The notes: generated by a model not told the origin, from the sequence alone. A stretch of DNA of 64,000 bases from Arthrobacter livingstonensis (GCF_003219815.1 NZ_QJVD01000012.1:78969-142968); one strand, 5' to 3'. Shown: positions 54,108 through 63,805, numbered from the stretch's first letter. Program-made: numbers and translations.

Positions 54108-55058
54108 TCAGGCGGTGAGCCTGGCGGCCACTTCCCCGGCGCCCGGGTAGGCGGCCTGGGTGCCCTTTTTGGTGGCGGCCAGGGCGGCAGCCACCGAGGC
54201 GTAGCGGGCGGCGGCCGCCAGCGGATCGCCAGCTGCCAGGCGTGCCGCCACTGCGCCGGTGAACGCGTCGCCCGCACCGGTGGTGTCGACGGCGTCAACC
54301 TTCGTCGGCGCAATCCGCACCACGGGCTCGGCGGCATGGGTGGAGTCAAGGACCACCGATCCGGCGGAGCCCAGCGTCACCAGCACCTTGGCCAGGCCGC
54401 GGGCGGCAAATTGTTCGGCCACGGCAAGCCAAGCGTCAACGGGGGCGTCCTCCGCGGGCATGTCAAAGCCGTCCAGGAACGCGGACGCTTCGTGGGCATT
54501 GACCAGCAATACGTCGGTCAGCCGGGCCAGCCCGTCGGCAACCGGGGCGTAGGGCGAGAGGTTCAGTAGGACTGTTGCCCCGGCGTCGTGCCCGGCCCGG
54601 GCAGCGGCCGTGACGGTTTCCAGCGGAACTTCCAGGCACAGGCACACCACGCCGGCGCCGGAGAAAAGGGCCGGGTCCATGGCGTCGGGGGTCAGGGTGC
54701 CGTTGGCGCCGGCGGAGATGATAATGCTGTTTTCACCGCTGTCCTCCACCGAGATGACCGCGACGCCGGTGGGTCCGGCCACGCGCCGGACGTGGCTGAC
54801 GTCGACCCCGGCACCCGCGGTGGAGGCCACCAGCATGTCGCCGTGGGGGTCGCTGCCCACGGCCCCGATCAAGGTGACGGCGCCGCCCAGGCGGGCCGCG
54901 GCCACGGCCTGGTTGGCGCTCTTGCCGCCCGGGTTCACGGAAAATCCGCTGCCATGCAGGGTCTCCCCGGGTTGGGGGAGGCGTTCGCAGTAGATCGTGA
55001 GGTCGGCGTTGAGCGAGCCGGCCACCACAATCCGGCGTGTCAAGGCAGGGGCGCTCAT
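54108..55058 (-). CDS. rbsK: Ribokinase (PfkB family)
   Basis: A 316-aa ribokinase. VVAGSLNADLTIYCERLPQPGET is the typical start, NPGGKSANQAVAAARLGG the substrate region and DTTGAGDAFTGAVAARLA holds the catalytic Asp. It phosphorylates ribose to ribose-5-phosphate. It is the last of three overlapping genes (nucleoside hydrolase, MFS transporter, ribokinase; 4-bp overlaps), so ribose freed from nucleosides is the likely substrate. Confidence 0.88.
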   Translation of the reverse strand: MSAPALTRRIVVAGSLNADLTIYCERLPQPGETLHGSGFSVNPGGKSANQAVAAARLGGAVTLIGAVGSDPHGDMLVASTAGAGVDVSHVRRVAGPTGVAVISVEDSGENSIIISAGANGTLTPDAMDPALFSGAGVVCLCLEVPLETVTAAARAGHDAGATVLLNLSPYAPVADGLARLTDVLLVNAHEASAFLDGFDMPAEDAPVDAWLAVAEQFAARGLAKVLVTLGSAGSVVLDSTHAAEPVVRIAPTKVDAVDTTGAGDAFTGAVAARLAAGDPLAAAARYASVAAALAATKKGTQAAYPGAGEVAARLTA

Positions 55059-56485
55059 GCGGCAACCTCCGCGTCAACGGGCTTGGGGACCAGCAGTGAC
55101 GCGGCGAAGGCGAGGACGGTGATGGCCAGGGCAACCACGACAACGGTCAGGTAGGAACCGTGTCCCCCCATCGGCGCCGTGGCCACCAGGACGGCCGGCA
55201 GCACCAGAAAGCTGAGCCCGGCCCCGAGGTTGAAGGCGCCGGCATTCATGCCGGGCAGGAATCCCGGGTTGCCTTCGGGGGAGAGCACCACGCCAAGTCC
55301 ATTGAGCATGATGTTCACCGTACCGGCGTACATGATTCCCAACAAGACCGTGCCGGTGATCATCAGCGGCAGGCTGTGCAGGCCCAGGAAGCCGATGATT
55401 GCCAGGGCCGCAACACTGCCGACCAGACCGATGCGCAGTATCTTCGTGTAGCCCAGCACGGGGGCAAGGCGGCCGGTGATGGGGCCAAAGATCCAGCCAA
55501 GCAGGGCGTACGGGGTCAGTATCAGCAGGCTCATCTCGGTGGCTCCGAGGTTGAAGCCGGGATCGGCCGCCTGGACATAGGCCGGCACGATGCCGTTGAT
55601 GACAGCGAAAATTCCTGTCATGGTCAGCGTGGTGGTCAGCAGTGGCGCCCAGGTGGAGCGCCGACGCAGATGGACAATTTCCACCATGGGGTGCCGGGAC
55701 CGCTTTTCCACGGCCCAAAATGCCATGAAGGCGGCCACTGCCACCACGGCCAGGGCAAGGGACGTCACGAGGGGGCCGGTGGTGATGCCGCCCACCAGCT
55801 TCGTGCCCTCGTTCAAGGCCGTCAGCAGCGCCCCGACCGCGACCACGATGAAGAGCACGCCGAACCAGTCCATCCGTGTGCCCTCGCCAGGCTTGCTTTC
55901 CGTGGCCAGGAACCAGATGAGCGCGACAGCGACGGCGGCGATGACAACCATCAGAGCGAAGATGCTGCGGAAGCCGAAATGCTCGGCAAAGTAGCCGCCC
56001 ACAAACGAGTCGATGCCTGCAATGCCGCCGTTGACCGCCGTGATCAGGCCCATCAGCACGCCGTACTTCCTGGGCTCCTTCACGGCAGAGCGCAGCATGA
56101 TCAGACACAGGGGCACTGTGGGGCCGCTGACGCCCTGGATGATTCGGCCCACGAACAGCCAGGTGATGTCCGGCGCCATGGCGGAGACCACCGAGCCGAC
56201 GCCCATCATGACCATCATGCCCACCAGTACCTTCTTGCGGCCGATGATGTCGCTCAGGCGCGGCAGGAACAGGGAGAACACGGCCGCGGCAGTAAAGAAC
56301 CAGGTCTGGGACAGGCCAATGGCGGCCTGGTCCGTGTGAAGTTCCTCGCCCATGGTGACGAGGGCGGGGCTGAGCATGGAAGCGTTGAGCTGGAACGCCA
56401 GGCACGCAGTCAGCAGTGCCACCATGAGGGCGGTGACGTTGCCTGGCCTGCTGCGCATTCCGGTGTTGAGCGTGGAGGTGCTCAT
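55055..56485 (-). CDS. MFS transporter, probable nucleoside permease
   Basis: A 476-aa major facilitator, DHA2-like, with 12-14 membrane segments. The loop motif PRLSDIIGRKKVLVG (MFS motif A) and GRIIQGVSGPTVPLCLIML are visible. DHA2 members are often drug exporters, but this gene overlaps both the nucleoside hydrolase and ribokinase genes by 4 bp, so nucleoside or ribose uptake is more likely. Control is probably by the LacI protein encoded at 57632. Confidence 0.82.
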   Translation of the reverse strand: MSTSTLNTGMRSRPGNVTALMVALLTACLAFQLNASMLSPALVTMGEELHTDQAAIGLSQTWFFTAAAVFSLFLPRLSDIIGRKKVLVGMMVMMGVGSVVSAMAPDITWLFVGRIIQGVSGPTVPLCLIMLRSAVKEPRKYGVLMGLITAVNGGIAGIDSFVGGYFAEHFGFRSIFALMVVIAAVAVALIWFLATESKPGEGTRMDWFGVLFIVVAVGALLTALNEGTKLVGGITTGPLVTSLALAVVAVAAFMAFWAVEKRSRHPMVEIVHLRRRSTWAPLLTTTLTMTGIFAVINGIVPAYVQAADPGFNLGATEMSLLILTPYALLGWIFGPITGRLAPVLGYTKILRIGLVGSVAALAIIGFLGLHSLPLMITGTVLLGIMYAGTVNIMLNGLGVVLSPEGNPGFLPGMNAGAFNLGAGLSFLVLPAVLVATAPMGGHGSYLTVVVVALAITVLAFAASLLVPKPVDAEVAA

Positions 56486-57465
56486 GCGTCGACCTCGCCA
56501 ATGCGCACCAGGGCGTCGGTGACCAGGTTCCAGAACTTCCCGTGGTCAAGGGTCACGGCGACGGAGGTGTGGCAGTCGGCGGGGGCGGGGGCGCGGAAAT
56601 CGGCCACCGTCATGCCCAGTGTCAGCGTGCCGGTGAGCTCAATGTTGACCGGCACCTTCCGCGTCGTCATGACGGTCGGGTCAATCACGTAGGCAACGGC
56701 GCAGGGGTCGTGGACGGGCGGGTAGTCGAAGCCCTGGGCGTCCTTGTACGTCTTCGTGAAGAATTCCATCAGTTCCATGACGAACTTGGCCGGCTTCGTG
56801 CCGACGGCCTCGATCTTCGCCACGACCTCCGGGGTCGCCAACGCCTGGTGGGTGAGGTCCAGGCCCACCATGACCACGGGCCACTTCTCGTTGAAAACGA
56901 TGTGGGCGGCCTCGGGGTCGATGATGATGTTGAATTCGGACACGGCGCTCCAGTTGCCCACGTGGTAGCCGCCGCCCATGAGGACAACTTCCTTCACGCG
57001 CTCCACAATCCGCGGCTCCTTGCGGGCGGCCATGGCGATGTTGGTCAGCCCCGCGGTGGGGACCAGTGTCACGGTGCCGGGCTCGTGGGCCATGATGGTC
57101 TCAACGATCAGGTCGACGGCGTGGCGCGTGTCCAGCTCGATCGTGGACTCGGGCAGGGTGGGGCCGTCCATGCCGCTGTCGCCGTGGATATCCGGGGCCG
57201 TCTCAATGGTGCGCACCAGGGGACGGCCGCAGCCGGCCGCAAACGGGACGCCGGTGATGCCCGCAATGGTGCCCACTGCCAAGGCATTGCGTGTGACCTT
57301 CTCAAGTGTCTGGTTGCCCACCACCGTGGTGACGGCGAGCAGCTCGATGTTGGGGTTGCCGTGGGCCAGCAGCAGGGCCACGGCGTCGTCATGGCCGGGA
57401 TCGCAGTCCAGGATGATCTTCCGCGGTGCGGTGGCTGCGGGCGGTTGGGGCAGGTCCGTGTTCAA
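56482..57465 (-). CDS. Nucleoside hydrolase (IUNH family)
   Basis: A 327-aa inosine-uridine preferring nucleoside hydrolase. The Ca2+-binding DxDxxxDD motif is in IILDCDPGHDDAVALLLAH. TVVGNQTLEKVTRNAL, MGGGYHVGNWSAVSEFN and the HDPCAVAY block complete the family features. It splits ribonucleosides into base and ribose. TTG 57465 has GGAG a few bases upstream and suits the conserved start; the frame is open to 57609, but that extension crosses the operators at 57547-57585. Confidence 0.88.
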   Translation of the reverse strand: MNTDLPQPPAATAPRKIILDCDPGHDDAVALLLAHGNPNIELLAVTTVVGNQTLEKVTRNALAVGTIAGITGVPFAAGCGRPLVRTIETAPDIHGDSGMDGPTLPESTIELDTRHAVDLIVETIMAHEPGTVTLVPTAGLTNIAMAARKEPRIVERVKEVVLMGGGYHVGNWSAVSEFNIIIDPEAAHIVFNEKWPVVMVGLDLTHQALATPEVVAKIEAVGTKPAKFVMELMEFFTKTYKDAQGFDYPPVHDPCAVAYVIDPTVMTTRKVPVNIELTGTLTLGMTVADFRAPAPADCHTSVAVTLDHGKFWNLVTDALVRIGEVDA

Positions 57466-57546
57466 GTTTTCTCCACGTCGTTGGGGCGCTCCGCGGGGGA
57501 TTCCCGAGGTGTCTTGAAAACCAGTGTGGCACCGAAACAGGAAGTG

Positions 57547-57585
57547 CGTCAAACGCTTAACGTGATTTTCGTCAAGCGCTTGACG
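57547..57585. promoter_or_regulatory. Twin LacI-type operators
   Basis: CGTCAAGCGCTTGACG (57570-57585) is a perfect 16-bp palindrome with the central CG typical of LacI-family sites. CGTCAAACGCTTAACG (57547-57562) matches it at 14 of 16 positions. They lie 23 bp apart between the divergent nucleoside hydrolase and lacI-type genes and probably control both. Confidence 0.8.
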
Positions 57586-57631
57586 CGCGGTGCCCGCTAG
57601 AAACTTCACCGGACCCCGCTACCATCGATTC

Positions 57632-58753
57632 ATGCACCCCGCCACAATCCCCCGGCCCGACAACGTCCCAAGCTCCGGCGCGCGCCCGGCCCGCGTCACG
57701 GCCGCCATGGTTGCCGCGCGGGCCGGGGTCTCCGCCGCAACGGTCTCCCTGGTGACCAGCGGCAAGACCGCCGGGCGCGTGTCCGCGGAAAATATTGCCA
57801 AGGTGAACCACGCCATCAATGAGCTGGGCTATGTGGTGGACGGACTGGGGAGCTCGCTTGCCAGGGGGCGCAGCAACATTGTGATCCTGGTGGCACCTGA
57901 CGTCTCCAACCCCTTCTTTGCCAAGGTGATCGACGGCGTCCGGACAGAGATTGGCGACGCATTCCAACTGTTGCTCTCGGTCACCGAGGCCGGGCAGATG
58001 CCCACGCCGGCAGTCGTGCGAAACCTGCTGTCCCTGCGGCCTGCAGGGCTGCTGGTGGATGCGCCAAGTGCCGGGTTCCTGGCCGGGCTGCCCGCAACCG
58101 GTCCCATGGTGCTGCTTGACACGGCAGGTGTGGAGAGCGAGGCGCCCTCGGTGAACTTTGATTTGGACGGCGCGGCCCTCATGCTCGCGGACCACTTGGC
58201 GGATTTGGGCCACAGCACTGTCGCCTACCTTGACGGCACCACCGGCACGGAGACGTTTCGCGTGCGCCGGGAGGCCTTTTGCCGGCACGCCCGCACGCGC
58301 GGGATTAACGTGGTGGCGCAGACTGCCACCACCATTGACGTCGGGGCCGCCGCGGATGCCTTCGCCAGGGCCTGGCCGCAGTGGCAGCGCCAGGGCGTCA
58401 CGGCTGTGGTGTGCAGCACCGACACCCACGCCTACGGGGTGCTGCAGGAAGCGCGTGTGGCTCGTCTGGCCGTTCCCGCGCAACTGGCCGTGACAGGCTT
58501 TGACGACCTGCCCTACTCGGAGACGTCCAGCCCGGGCCTGACCACTGTCCGCCTTCCAGCCGCAGAACTGGGACGCGCGGCCGGACGGCAGCTGCTCCGG
58601 CTCCTCGCGGGGGAAGAACTGGCCGCGAAGGAATTGGTAGGGGAAGAACTGGAGGGGGACGATAGGAACGGGCACCGCGTGACCCTGGAAAGCACGCTGG
58701 TTGTTCGCGGCTCCACCGTGGATGGCGGCGTGGCGCAGGGCGGCCAGGTGTAG
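57632..58753 (+). CDS. LacI-family transcriptional regulator of the nucleoside/ribose operon
   Basis: A 373-aa repressor. The helix-turn-helix is VTAAMVAARAGVSAATVSLV (near residues 22-41) with the hinge LGYVVDGLGSSLARGRSNIV, followed by a periplasmic-binding-like sensor domain (APDVSNPFFAKVIDGV, TGFDDLPYSETSSPGLTTV). About 20 extra residues precede the HTH, and a Glu-rich insert lies at about 328-345. It is divergent from the nucleoside hydrolase operon with twin operators in between. A nucleoside or ribose may be the inducer. Confidence 0.88.
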   Translation: MHPATIPRPDNVPSSGARPARVTAAMVAARAGVSAATVSLVTSGKTAGRVSAENIAKVNHAINELGYVVDGLGSSLARGRSNIVILVAPDVSNPFFAKVIDGVRTEIGDAFQLLLSVTEAGQMPTPAVVRNLLSLRPAGLLVDAPSAGFLAGLPATGPMVLLDTAGVESEAPSVNFDLDGAALMLADHLADLGHSTVAYLDGTTGTETFRVRREAFCRHARTRGINVVAQTATTIDVGAAADAFARAWPQWQRQGVTAVVCSTDTHAYGVLQEARVARLAVPAQLAVTGFDDLPYSETSSPGLTTVRLPAAELGRAAGRQLLRLLAGEELAAKELVGEELEGDDRNGHRVTLESTLVVRGSTVDGGVAQGGQV

Positions 58754-58836
58754 GCGGACGCGGACTCCAGCCCTTGCAGCCTCCTTGCGCCCGGCACGGA
58801 GGGTACTTTCAGATTCACCAACTAAACTATTGTCCT

Positions 58837-60336
58837 GTGAGTGCAGAAAATACCGTGACCCTCGAGCCCAGTGACGTTTCCGAGCAAATGCATGTCCGTT
58901 TGGAGAAGCGTGCCAAGCTGCTGGAGCGGGGTGGGCAGGCCTATCCGGTGGGCGTCGGGCGCACCCATACGCTGGAGGAAATCCGGGAGAAGTTCCCCGA
59001 ACTTGTTGCGGATGCCAGCACCGGCGAGATCGTCGGGGTGGCCGGCCGTGTGGTTTTTGTCCGCAATACCGGCAAGCTGTGCTTTGCCACCTTGCAGTCG
59101 GGCGCCGGGACGCGCCTGCAGGCCATGCTGTCGCTGGCTAATGTGGGCGAAGAGTCGCTGGCCGACTGGAAATCCCTGGTGGACCTGGGCGACCACGTCT
59201 TGGTGCATGGAGAGGTTATCAGTTCCCGGCGGGGCGAGCTTTCCGTCATGGCCGACTCCTGGCAAATGGCTTCCAAGGCGCTTCGCCCGCTGCCGGTGCT
59301 GCACGCGGAGCTGTCCGAGGAAATGCGCGTGCGCCAGCGTTACGTTGACCTGATTGTCCGTGACACCGCACGCGACCAGGTGCGAACGCGTTCAGCCATT
59401 GTCAAGGCCATTCGCGACACGCTTCACGGCGAGGATTACATCGAGTTGGAGACCCCCATTCTCCAACTCATTCACGGCGGCGCCTCGGCCCGCCCGTTCC
59501 ACACCCATTTGAATGCCTTTGACCAGCCAATGACGCTGCGCATTGCCATTGAACTTTACCTAAAGCGGGCCGTCGTGGGCGGCATGGATAAAGTGTTTGA
59601 AGTCGGACGCATTTTCCGCAATGAAGGCGTGGATTCAACCCACAGCCCCGAATTCACCATGCTGGAAGCCTATGAAGCGTACGGCGACCAATTCACCATG
59701 GCTGAAATCATGCAGCGAGTCATTCTGGCGGCCGCCGATGCGGTGGGGTCCCGCACCATTGAGACCGACCGGGGACAAATTAACCTCGACGGCGAATGGC
59801 CGTGGCTGCCGGTCCATAAGGGCCTGAGCGAGCAGGTGGGGCAGGAAATCACCCCGGCGACCACGGCCAGTGAATTGCGAGCCATTGCCGCCGCCCGCGG
59901 GGTGAATGTCGACCCTGCCTGGGATGCCGAAAAGCTTGTTGTTGAATTGTTTGGCGAAATTGTGGAGCCGACACTGATCCAGCCGACTTTTGTCTGCGAC
60001 TATCCCCCGTCCGCCCAGCCGCTGGCCCGCCCACACCGTGACAAACCCAACCTCATTGAGGCGTGGGACCTGATCATTGACGGCAAGGAGACGGGGACGG
60101 CGTTTTCCGAGCTCATTGACCCGGTGATCCAGCGGGAACGGCTGACCCAGCAATCGCTGGCGGCCGCCGCGGGCGATCCCGAGGCAATGCAATTGGATGA
60201 AGATTTCCTGCGCGCCCTGGAATATGGTGCCCCGCCCATGGGCGGCCTTGGATTGGGTGTTGACCGCCTGGTCATGCTCTTTACCGGCGTGGGAATCCGT
60301 GAGGCCATCCTCTTTCCCTTGATGAAACCTGAGTAG
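58837..60336 (+). CDS. lysS: Lysyl-tRNA synthetase (class II)
   Basis: A 499-aa class II LysRS. An N-terminal OB-fold anticodon domain (AGRVVFVRNTGKLCFATLQSG) precedes the catalytic domain. Motif 2 is VFEVGRIFRNEGVDSTHSPEFTMLE and motif 3 GGLGLGVDRLVMLFTG near the end, with DYPPSAQPLARPHRD and TAFSELIDPV. GTG 58837 (MSAENTV) is the start. Its place before lsr2 and clpC is typical of Micrococcaceae. Confidence 0.93.
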   Translation: MSAENTVTLEPSDVSEQMHVRLEKRAKLLERGGQAYPVGVGRTHTLEEIREKFPELVADASTGEIVGVAGRVVFVRNTGKLCFATLQSGAGTRLQAMLSLANVGEESLADWKSLVDLGDHVLVHGEVISSRRGELSVMADSWQMASKALRPLPVLHAELSEEMRVRQRYVDLIVRDTARDQVRTRSAIVKAIRDTLHGEDYIELETPILQLIHGGASARPFHTHLNAFDQPMTLRIAIELYLKRAVVGGMDKVFEVGRIFRNEGVDSTHSPEFTMLEAYEAYGDQFTMAEIMQRVILAAADAVGSRTIETDRGQINLDGEWPWLPVHKGLSEQVGQEITPATTASELRAIAAARGVNVDPAWDAEKLVVELFGEIVEPTLIQPTFVCDYPPSAQPLARPHRDKPNLIEAWDLIIDGKETGTAFSELIDPVIQRERLTQQSLAAAAGDPEAMQLDEDFLRALEYGAPPMGGLGLGVDRLVMLFTGVGIREAILFPLMKPE

Positions 60337-60349
60337 GAGCGGCAAGGTT

Positions 60350-60511
60350 ATGGAATATATTGCAGTTATCCTGCCTTCATTGGGCGTCGGAGTCCTTTTT
60401 TACTTCGCCATGAAGGCAATATTCAATGCAGACCGGGCTGAGCGCGATGCTTTGGCCCAGGCTGAGCGTGATGCCGAGCACAACGGTGAGCTTCCATCAA
60501 ATAAGCCCTGA
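60350..60511 (+). CDS. 53-residue membrane protein between lysS and lsr2
   Basis: A short open frame, ATG 60350 to TGA 60511. It begins MEYIAVILPSLGVGVLFYF, one membrane helix, and continues with a charged helix containing two AERDA repeats (DRAERDALAQAERDAEHNG). TAGGAGCGGCAAGG before the ATG gives a ribosome-binding site, and it starts 13 bp after lysS. Its position and clean single-helix design suggest a real small protein; the function is unknown. Confidence 0.7.
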   Translation: MEYIAVILPSLGVGVLFYFAMKAIFNADRAERDALAQAERDAEHNGELPSNKP

Positions 60512-60521
60512 AGCGGATTCT

Positions 60522-60550
60522 TTGACGTGGACTGATTAACGCAGCATAAT
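60522..60550 (+). promoter_or_regulatory. Promoter of lsr2
   Basis: TTGACG (60522-60527) and CATAAT (60545-60550) are separated by 17 bp, close to the consensus for the housekeeping sigma factor. The transcript would begin near 60557 and have about a 40-nt leader before ATG 60596. Confidence 0.65.
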
Positions 60551-60595
60551 TTTGTTAGACGGAAACATCAAATATATGTGAGGCGATAATTTCCC

Positions 60596-60928
60596 ATGGC
60601 ACAGAAGATTCATGTAACGCTTGTTGATGACCTAGACCAGAGCCCCGCCGATGAAAACATCACTTTCGGCCTCGACGGGATTAATTACGAGATAGACCTT
60701 TCCGCAGACAATGCGGAGGCACTGCGTTCAGCCCTTTCCACGTACATCGCGGCGGGACGCCGGGCAGGCGGGCGGGCAGTGCGCGGCCGTGGCCCGGCAA
60801 CAGCCCCCAAGTCAAAAAGCGACGTCGCCGAGATCCGCAGCTGGGCCAAGGACAACGGCTACGAAGTGCACGAGCGCGGCCGCATCCAGGCCGAGGTCCG
60901 CAACGCGTACTACGCAGCCCAGGGCTAG
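60596..60928 (+). CDS. lsr2: Lsr2-family nucleoid-associated protein
   Basis: A 110-aa H-NS-like silencer of actinobacteria. The N-terminal dimerisation domain starts MAQKIHVTLVDDLDQSPADE and has GINYEIDLSADNAEALR. A basic linker follows, and the C-terminal DNA-binding part has IRSWAKDNGYEVHERGRIQ with the AT-hook-like RGR. It binds AT-rich DNA and represses horizontally acquired genes, so the lower-GC bacteriocin island at 1.2-5.4 kb is a plausible target. Confidence 0.93.
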   Translation: MAQKIHVTLVDDLDQSPADENITFGLDGINYEIDLSADNAEALRSALSTYIAAGRRAGGRAVRGRGPATAPKSKSDVAEIRSWAKDNGYEVHERGRIQAEVRNAYYAAQG

Positions 60929-60944
60929 TCCCCACCCGCCGGCC

Positions 60945-61011
60945 CGATAATCCCCAGCGCCTCCCACCCCTCGCACGCCCGGGGCGGGCCCCTCGCATCT
61001 GTGGGCCCCCC
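60945..61011. repeat. Dispersed intergenic repeat (CTCCCAC...GGGTCCCTCG family), copy 3
   Basis: GATAATCCCCAGCGCCTCCCAC followed by CTCGCACGCCCGGGG, GGGCCCCTCG and GTGGGCCC, written as separate blocks. It is closest to the copy at 41087. It lies just after lsr2 in the 322-bp gap 60929-61250, which otherwise holds the terminator at 61091. Confidence 0.6.
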
Positions 61012-61090
61012 GCTGACGCGATTTCCCGGGAACCTGGCGGGCGTGGGCCCAGCAATTGGGCTGTGGATTTCGGCCCTGCGGGGCCGCACG

Positions 61091-61124
61091 ACGGCGGGAC
61101 CGCCCCGGGGGGCGGTCCCGCCGT
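61091..61124 (+). terminator. Strong terminator hairpin after lsr2
   Basis: Perfect 16-bp arms ACGGCGGGACCGCCCC (61091-61106) and GGGGCGGTCCCGCCGT (61109-61124) with a very short loop, followed by CGTTCCTT. It should separate lsr2 from clpC. Confidence 0.75.
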
Positions 61125-61250
61125 CGTTCCTTAAAAAGACATTTCACAAGACGGCGGCCCCGACTTGTTATTTCCCCTGTGGCGAACAAGCCCCCACGGC
61201 GGCCCCGCACTGCGTAGCATCAAAGTACGCAGTAAAAGGAGTGTGGCGAA

Positions 61251-63743
61251 ATGTTCGAGCGATTCACTGATCGAGCCCGGCGTGTTGTCGTGCTGGCCCA
61301 AGAAGAGGCCCGCATGCTCAACCACAATTACATCGGTACGGAGCACATTCTGCTCGGCCTCATCCACGAGGGTGAAGGTGTTGCCGCCAAGGCCCTGGAG
61401 TCCCTGAACATCTCCCTGGACGGTGTCCGGGAGCAGGTCCAGGAGATCATTGGGCAGGGGCAGCAGGCCCCCAGCGGGCACATCCCGTTCACTCCGCGTG
61501 CCAAAAAGGTGCTTGAGCTCTCGCTGCGCGAAGCGCTGCAGCTGGGCCACAACTACATTGGCACCGAGCACATCCTGCTCGGGCTGATCCGTGAGGGTGA
61601 AGGCGTGGCCGCGCAGGTGCTGGTGAAGCTCGGCGCTGACTTGGGCCGTGTGCGCCAGCAGGTCATCCAGCTGCTCTCCGGCTACCAGGGCAAGGAGCCA
61701 GTCGCCAGTGGCGGCCAGCAGCCCGAAGGCACCCCGGCGGGGTCGGTGGTGCTGGACCAGTTTGGCCGGAACCTGACCCAAGCCGCCCGGGAAAACAAGC
61801 TTGACCCCGTTATTGGGCGCGAGCACGAGATGGAACGCGTCATGCAGATCCTCTCGCGACGAACTAAAAACAACCCAGTCCTCATCGGCGAGCCCGGCGT
61901 CGGCAAGACGGCCGTCGTCGAAGGCCTGGCGCAGGCCATTGTGCGCGGCGACGTGCCGGAAACCATCAAGGACAAGCAGCTTTACACCCTTGACCTGGGT
62001 TCCCTGGTGGCAGGTTCGCGCTACCGCGGCGACTTCGAGGAACGCCTGAAGAAGGTGCTCAAGGAAATCCGCACCCGGGGCGACATCATCCTCTTCATTG
62101 ACGAGATCCACACGCTGGTCGGTGCCGGCGCGGCCGAGGGCGCCATTGACGCGGCCTCGATTCTCAAGCCGATGCTGGCCCGCGGCGAGCTGCAGACCAT
62201 TGGTGCCACCACGCTGGACGAGTACCGCAAGCATATTGAGAAGGACGCCGCACTTGAGCGCCGTTTCCAGCCCATCCAGGTGCCGGAACCGTCCGTGCCG
62301 CTGACCATTGAAATCCTCAAGGGCCTGCGTGACCGCTACGAGGCACACCACCGCGTGTCCATCACCGACGGCGCCCTGACGGCTGCCGCCACCCTCGCCG
62401 ACAGGTACATCAGCGACCGTTTCCTGCCGGATAAGGCGATCGACCTGATCGACGAGGCCGGCGCCCGCCTGCGCATCCGCCGCATGACGGCCCCGCCGGA
62501 GCTTAAGGCCATGGACGGCGAAATTGCCGACGTCAAGAAGCGCAAGGAAGACGCCATTGACGCCCAGGACTTTGAGGGTGCCGCAGCGTTGCGCGACGAC
62601 GAGCAGAAGCTCATCACGGCGCGCGCCGAGAAGGAGCGCCTGTGGAAGTCCGGCGGACTGGATGACATCTCCGAGGTGGATGAGGAACTCATCGCCGAAG
62701 TGCTGGCCAATTCCACCGGCATCCCCGTGTTCAAGCTGACCGAGGCCGAGTCCACGCGTCTGCTGAAGATGGAAGATGAGATCCACAAGCGCGTAATTGG
62801 CCAGAACGAGGCCATCAAGTCGATCTCTCAGGCCATCCGCCGCACCCGTTCCGGGTTGAAGGACCCGAAGCGCCCGGGCGGCTCGTTCATCTTCGCCGGC
62901 CCCACGGGTGTTGGAAAGACCGAGCTGGCCAAGGCACTTGCCGAATTCCTGTTTGGCGACGAGGACGCCCTGATCACCCTGGATATGTCCGAGTACTCGG
63001 AGAAGCACACGGTGTCCCGGCTGTTCGGTGCCCCTCCGGGATACGTTGGCTACGAAGAGGGTGGCCAGCTGACTGAGAAGGTCCGGCGCCGACCGTTCTC
63101 CGTGGTCCTGTTCGACGAGGTGGAAAAGGCCCATGCGGACCTGTTCAACTCGCTGCTGCAGATCCTTGAGGACGGCCGCCTGACGGACAGCCAGGGCCGG
63201 GTGGTGGACTTCAAGAACACCATCATCATCATGACCACCAACTTGGGAACGCGTGACATCTCCAAGTCCGTGGCCACCGGCTTCCAGTCCGGCTCTGACA
63301 CCCAGACTGGTTACAACCGGATGCGGTCCCGGGTCACCGAAGAGCTCAAGCAGCACTTCCGCCCCGAGTTCCTCAACCGTGTTGACGACGTTGTGGTGTT
63401 CCCGCAGCTGACCCAGGACGAAATCATCGAGATCGTGGACCTCATGGTCGCACGCCTGGAAGGGCGCCTGGCGGACCAGGGCATGGGCATCGAGCTCACA
63501 CCCGCCGCCAAGGTCCTGCTGGCCACCCGCGGCTACGATCCCGCCATGGGTGCCCGGCCGTTGCGCCGCACCATCCAGCGCGAGATCGAGGACCACCTCT
63601 CCGAGAAGATCCTTTTCGGTGAGATCAGCTCCGGCGACATCGTCGCGGTGGACGTGGAAGGCGAGGGCGACGAGGCAAAGTTCACGTTCGTCGGCACCGC
63701 CAAGCCGAAAATTCCAGACGCAATCACGGCCTCCGCTTCCTAA
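61251..63743 (+). CDS. clpC: ATP-dependent Clp protease ATPase subunit ClpC
   Basis: An 830-aa Hsp100 unfoldase that feeds substrates to ClpP. Two N-terminal Clp repeats (residues 2-145, each with [13 protein letters not shown]) precede AAA domain 1 (Walker A GEPGVGKT, 213-220; [11 protein letters not shown]) and AAA domain 2 (Walker A GPTGVGKT, 550-557). A UVR-like coiled-coil segment lies at about residues 420-465. It has the ClpC layout rather than ClpB. AAAAGGAG precedes ATG 61251. Confidence 0.96.
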   Translation: MFERFTDRARRVVVLAQEEARMLNHNYIGTEHILLGLIHEGEGVAAKALESLNISLDGVREQVQEIIGQGQQAPSGHIPFTPRAKKVLELSLREALQLGHNYIGTEHILLGLIREGEGVAAQVLVKLGADLGRVRQQVIQLLSGYQGKEPVASGGQQPEGTPAGSVVLDQFGRNLTQAARENKLDPVIGREHEMERVMQILSRRTKNNPVLIGEPGVGKTAVVEGLAQAIVRGDVPETIKDKQLYTLDLGSLVAGSRYRGDFEERLKKVLKEIRTRGDIILFIDEIHTLVGAGAAEGAIDAASILKPMLARGELQTIGATTLDEYRKHIEKDAALERRFQPIQVPEPSVPLTIEILKGLRDRYEAHHRVSITDGALTAAATLADRYISDRFLPDKAIDLIDEAGARLRIRRMTAPPELKAMDGEIADVKKRKEDAIDAQDFEGAAALRDDEQKLITARAEKERLWKSGGLDDISEVDEELIAEVLANSTGIPVFKLTEAESTRLLKMEDEIHKRVIGQNEAIKSISQAIRRTRSGLKDPKRPGGSFIFAGPTGVGKTELAKALAEFLFGDEDALITLDMSEYSEKHTVSRLFGAPPGYVGYEEGGQLTEKVRRRPFSVVLFDEVEKAHADLFNSLLQILEDGRLTDSQGRVVDFKNTIIIMTTNLGTRDISKSVATGFQSGSDTQTGYNRMRSRVTEELKQHFRPEFLNRVDDVVVFPQLTQDEIIEIVDLMVARLEGRLADQGMGIELTPAAKVLLATRGYDPAMGARPLRRTIQREIEDHLSEKILFGEISSGDIVAVDVEGEGDEAKFTFVGTAKPKIPDAITASAS

Positions 63744-63762
63744 CGCCGAGCCAAGTCCGACG

Positions 63763-63795
63763 CCGGTGACCCGCCTTCCCCGGGCGGGTCACCGG
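63763..63795 (+). terminator. Terminator hairpin after clpC
   Basis: Perfect 13-bp arms CCGGTGACCCGCC (63763-63775) and GGCGGGTCACCGG (63783-63795), a 7-nt loop, then CCGTTTGCTGTCT. It lies 19 bp after the clpC stop. Confidence 0.75.
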
Positions 63796-63805
63796 CCGTT
63801 TGCTG

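Noticed and set aside
61131-63596. An 821-codon open frame on the minus strand opposite clpC
   Set aside because: Antisense shadow of clpC, with no recognisable protein motif.
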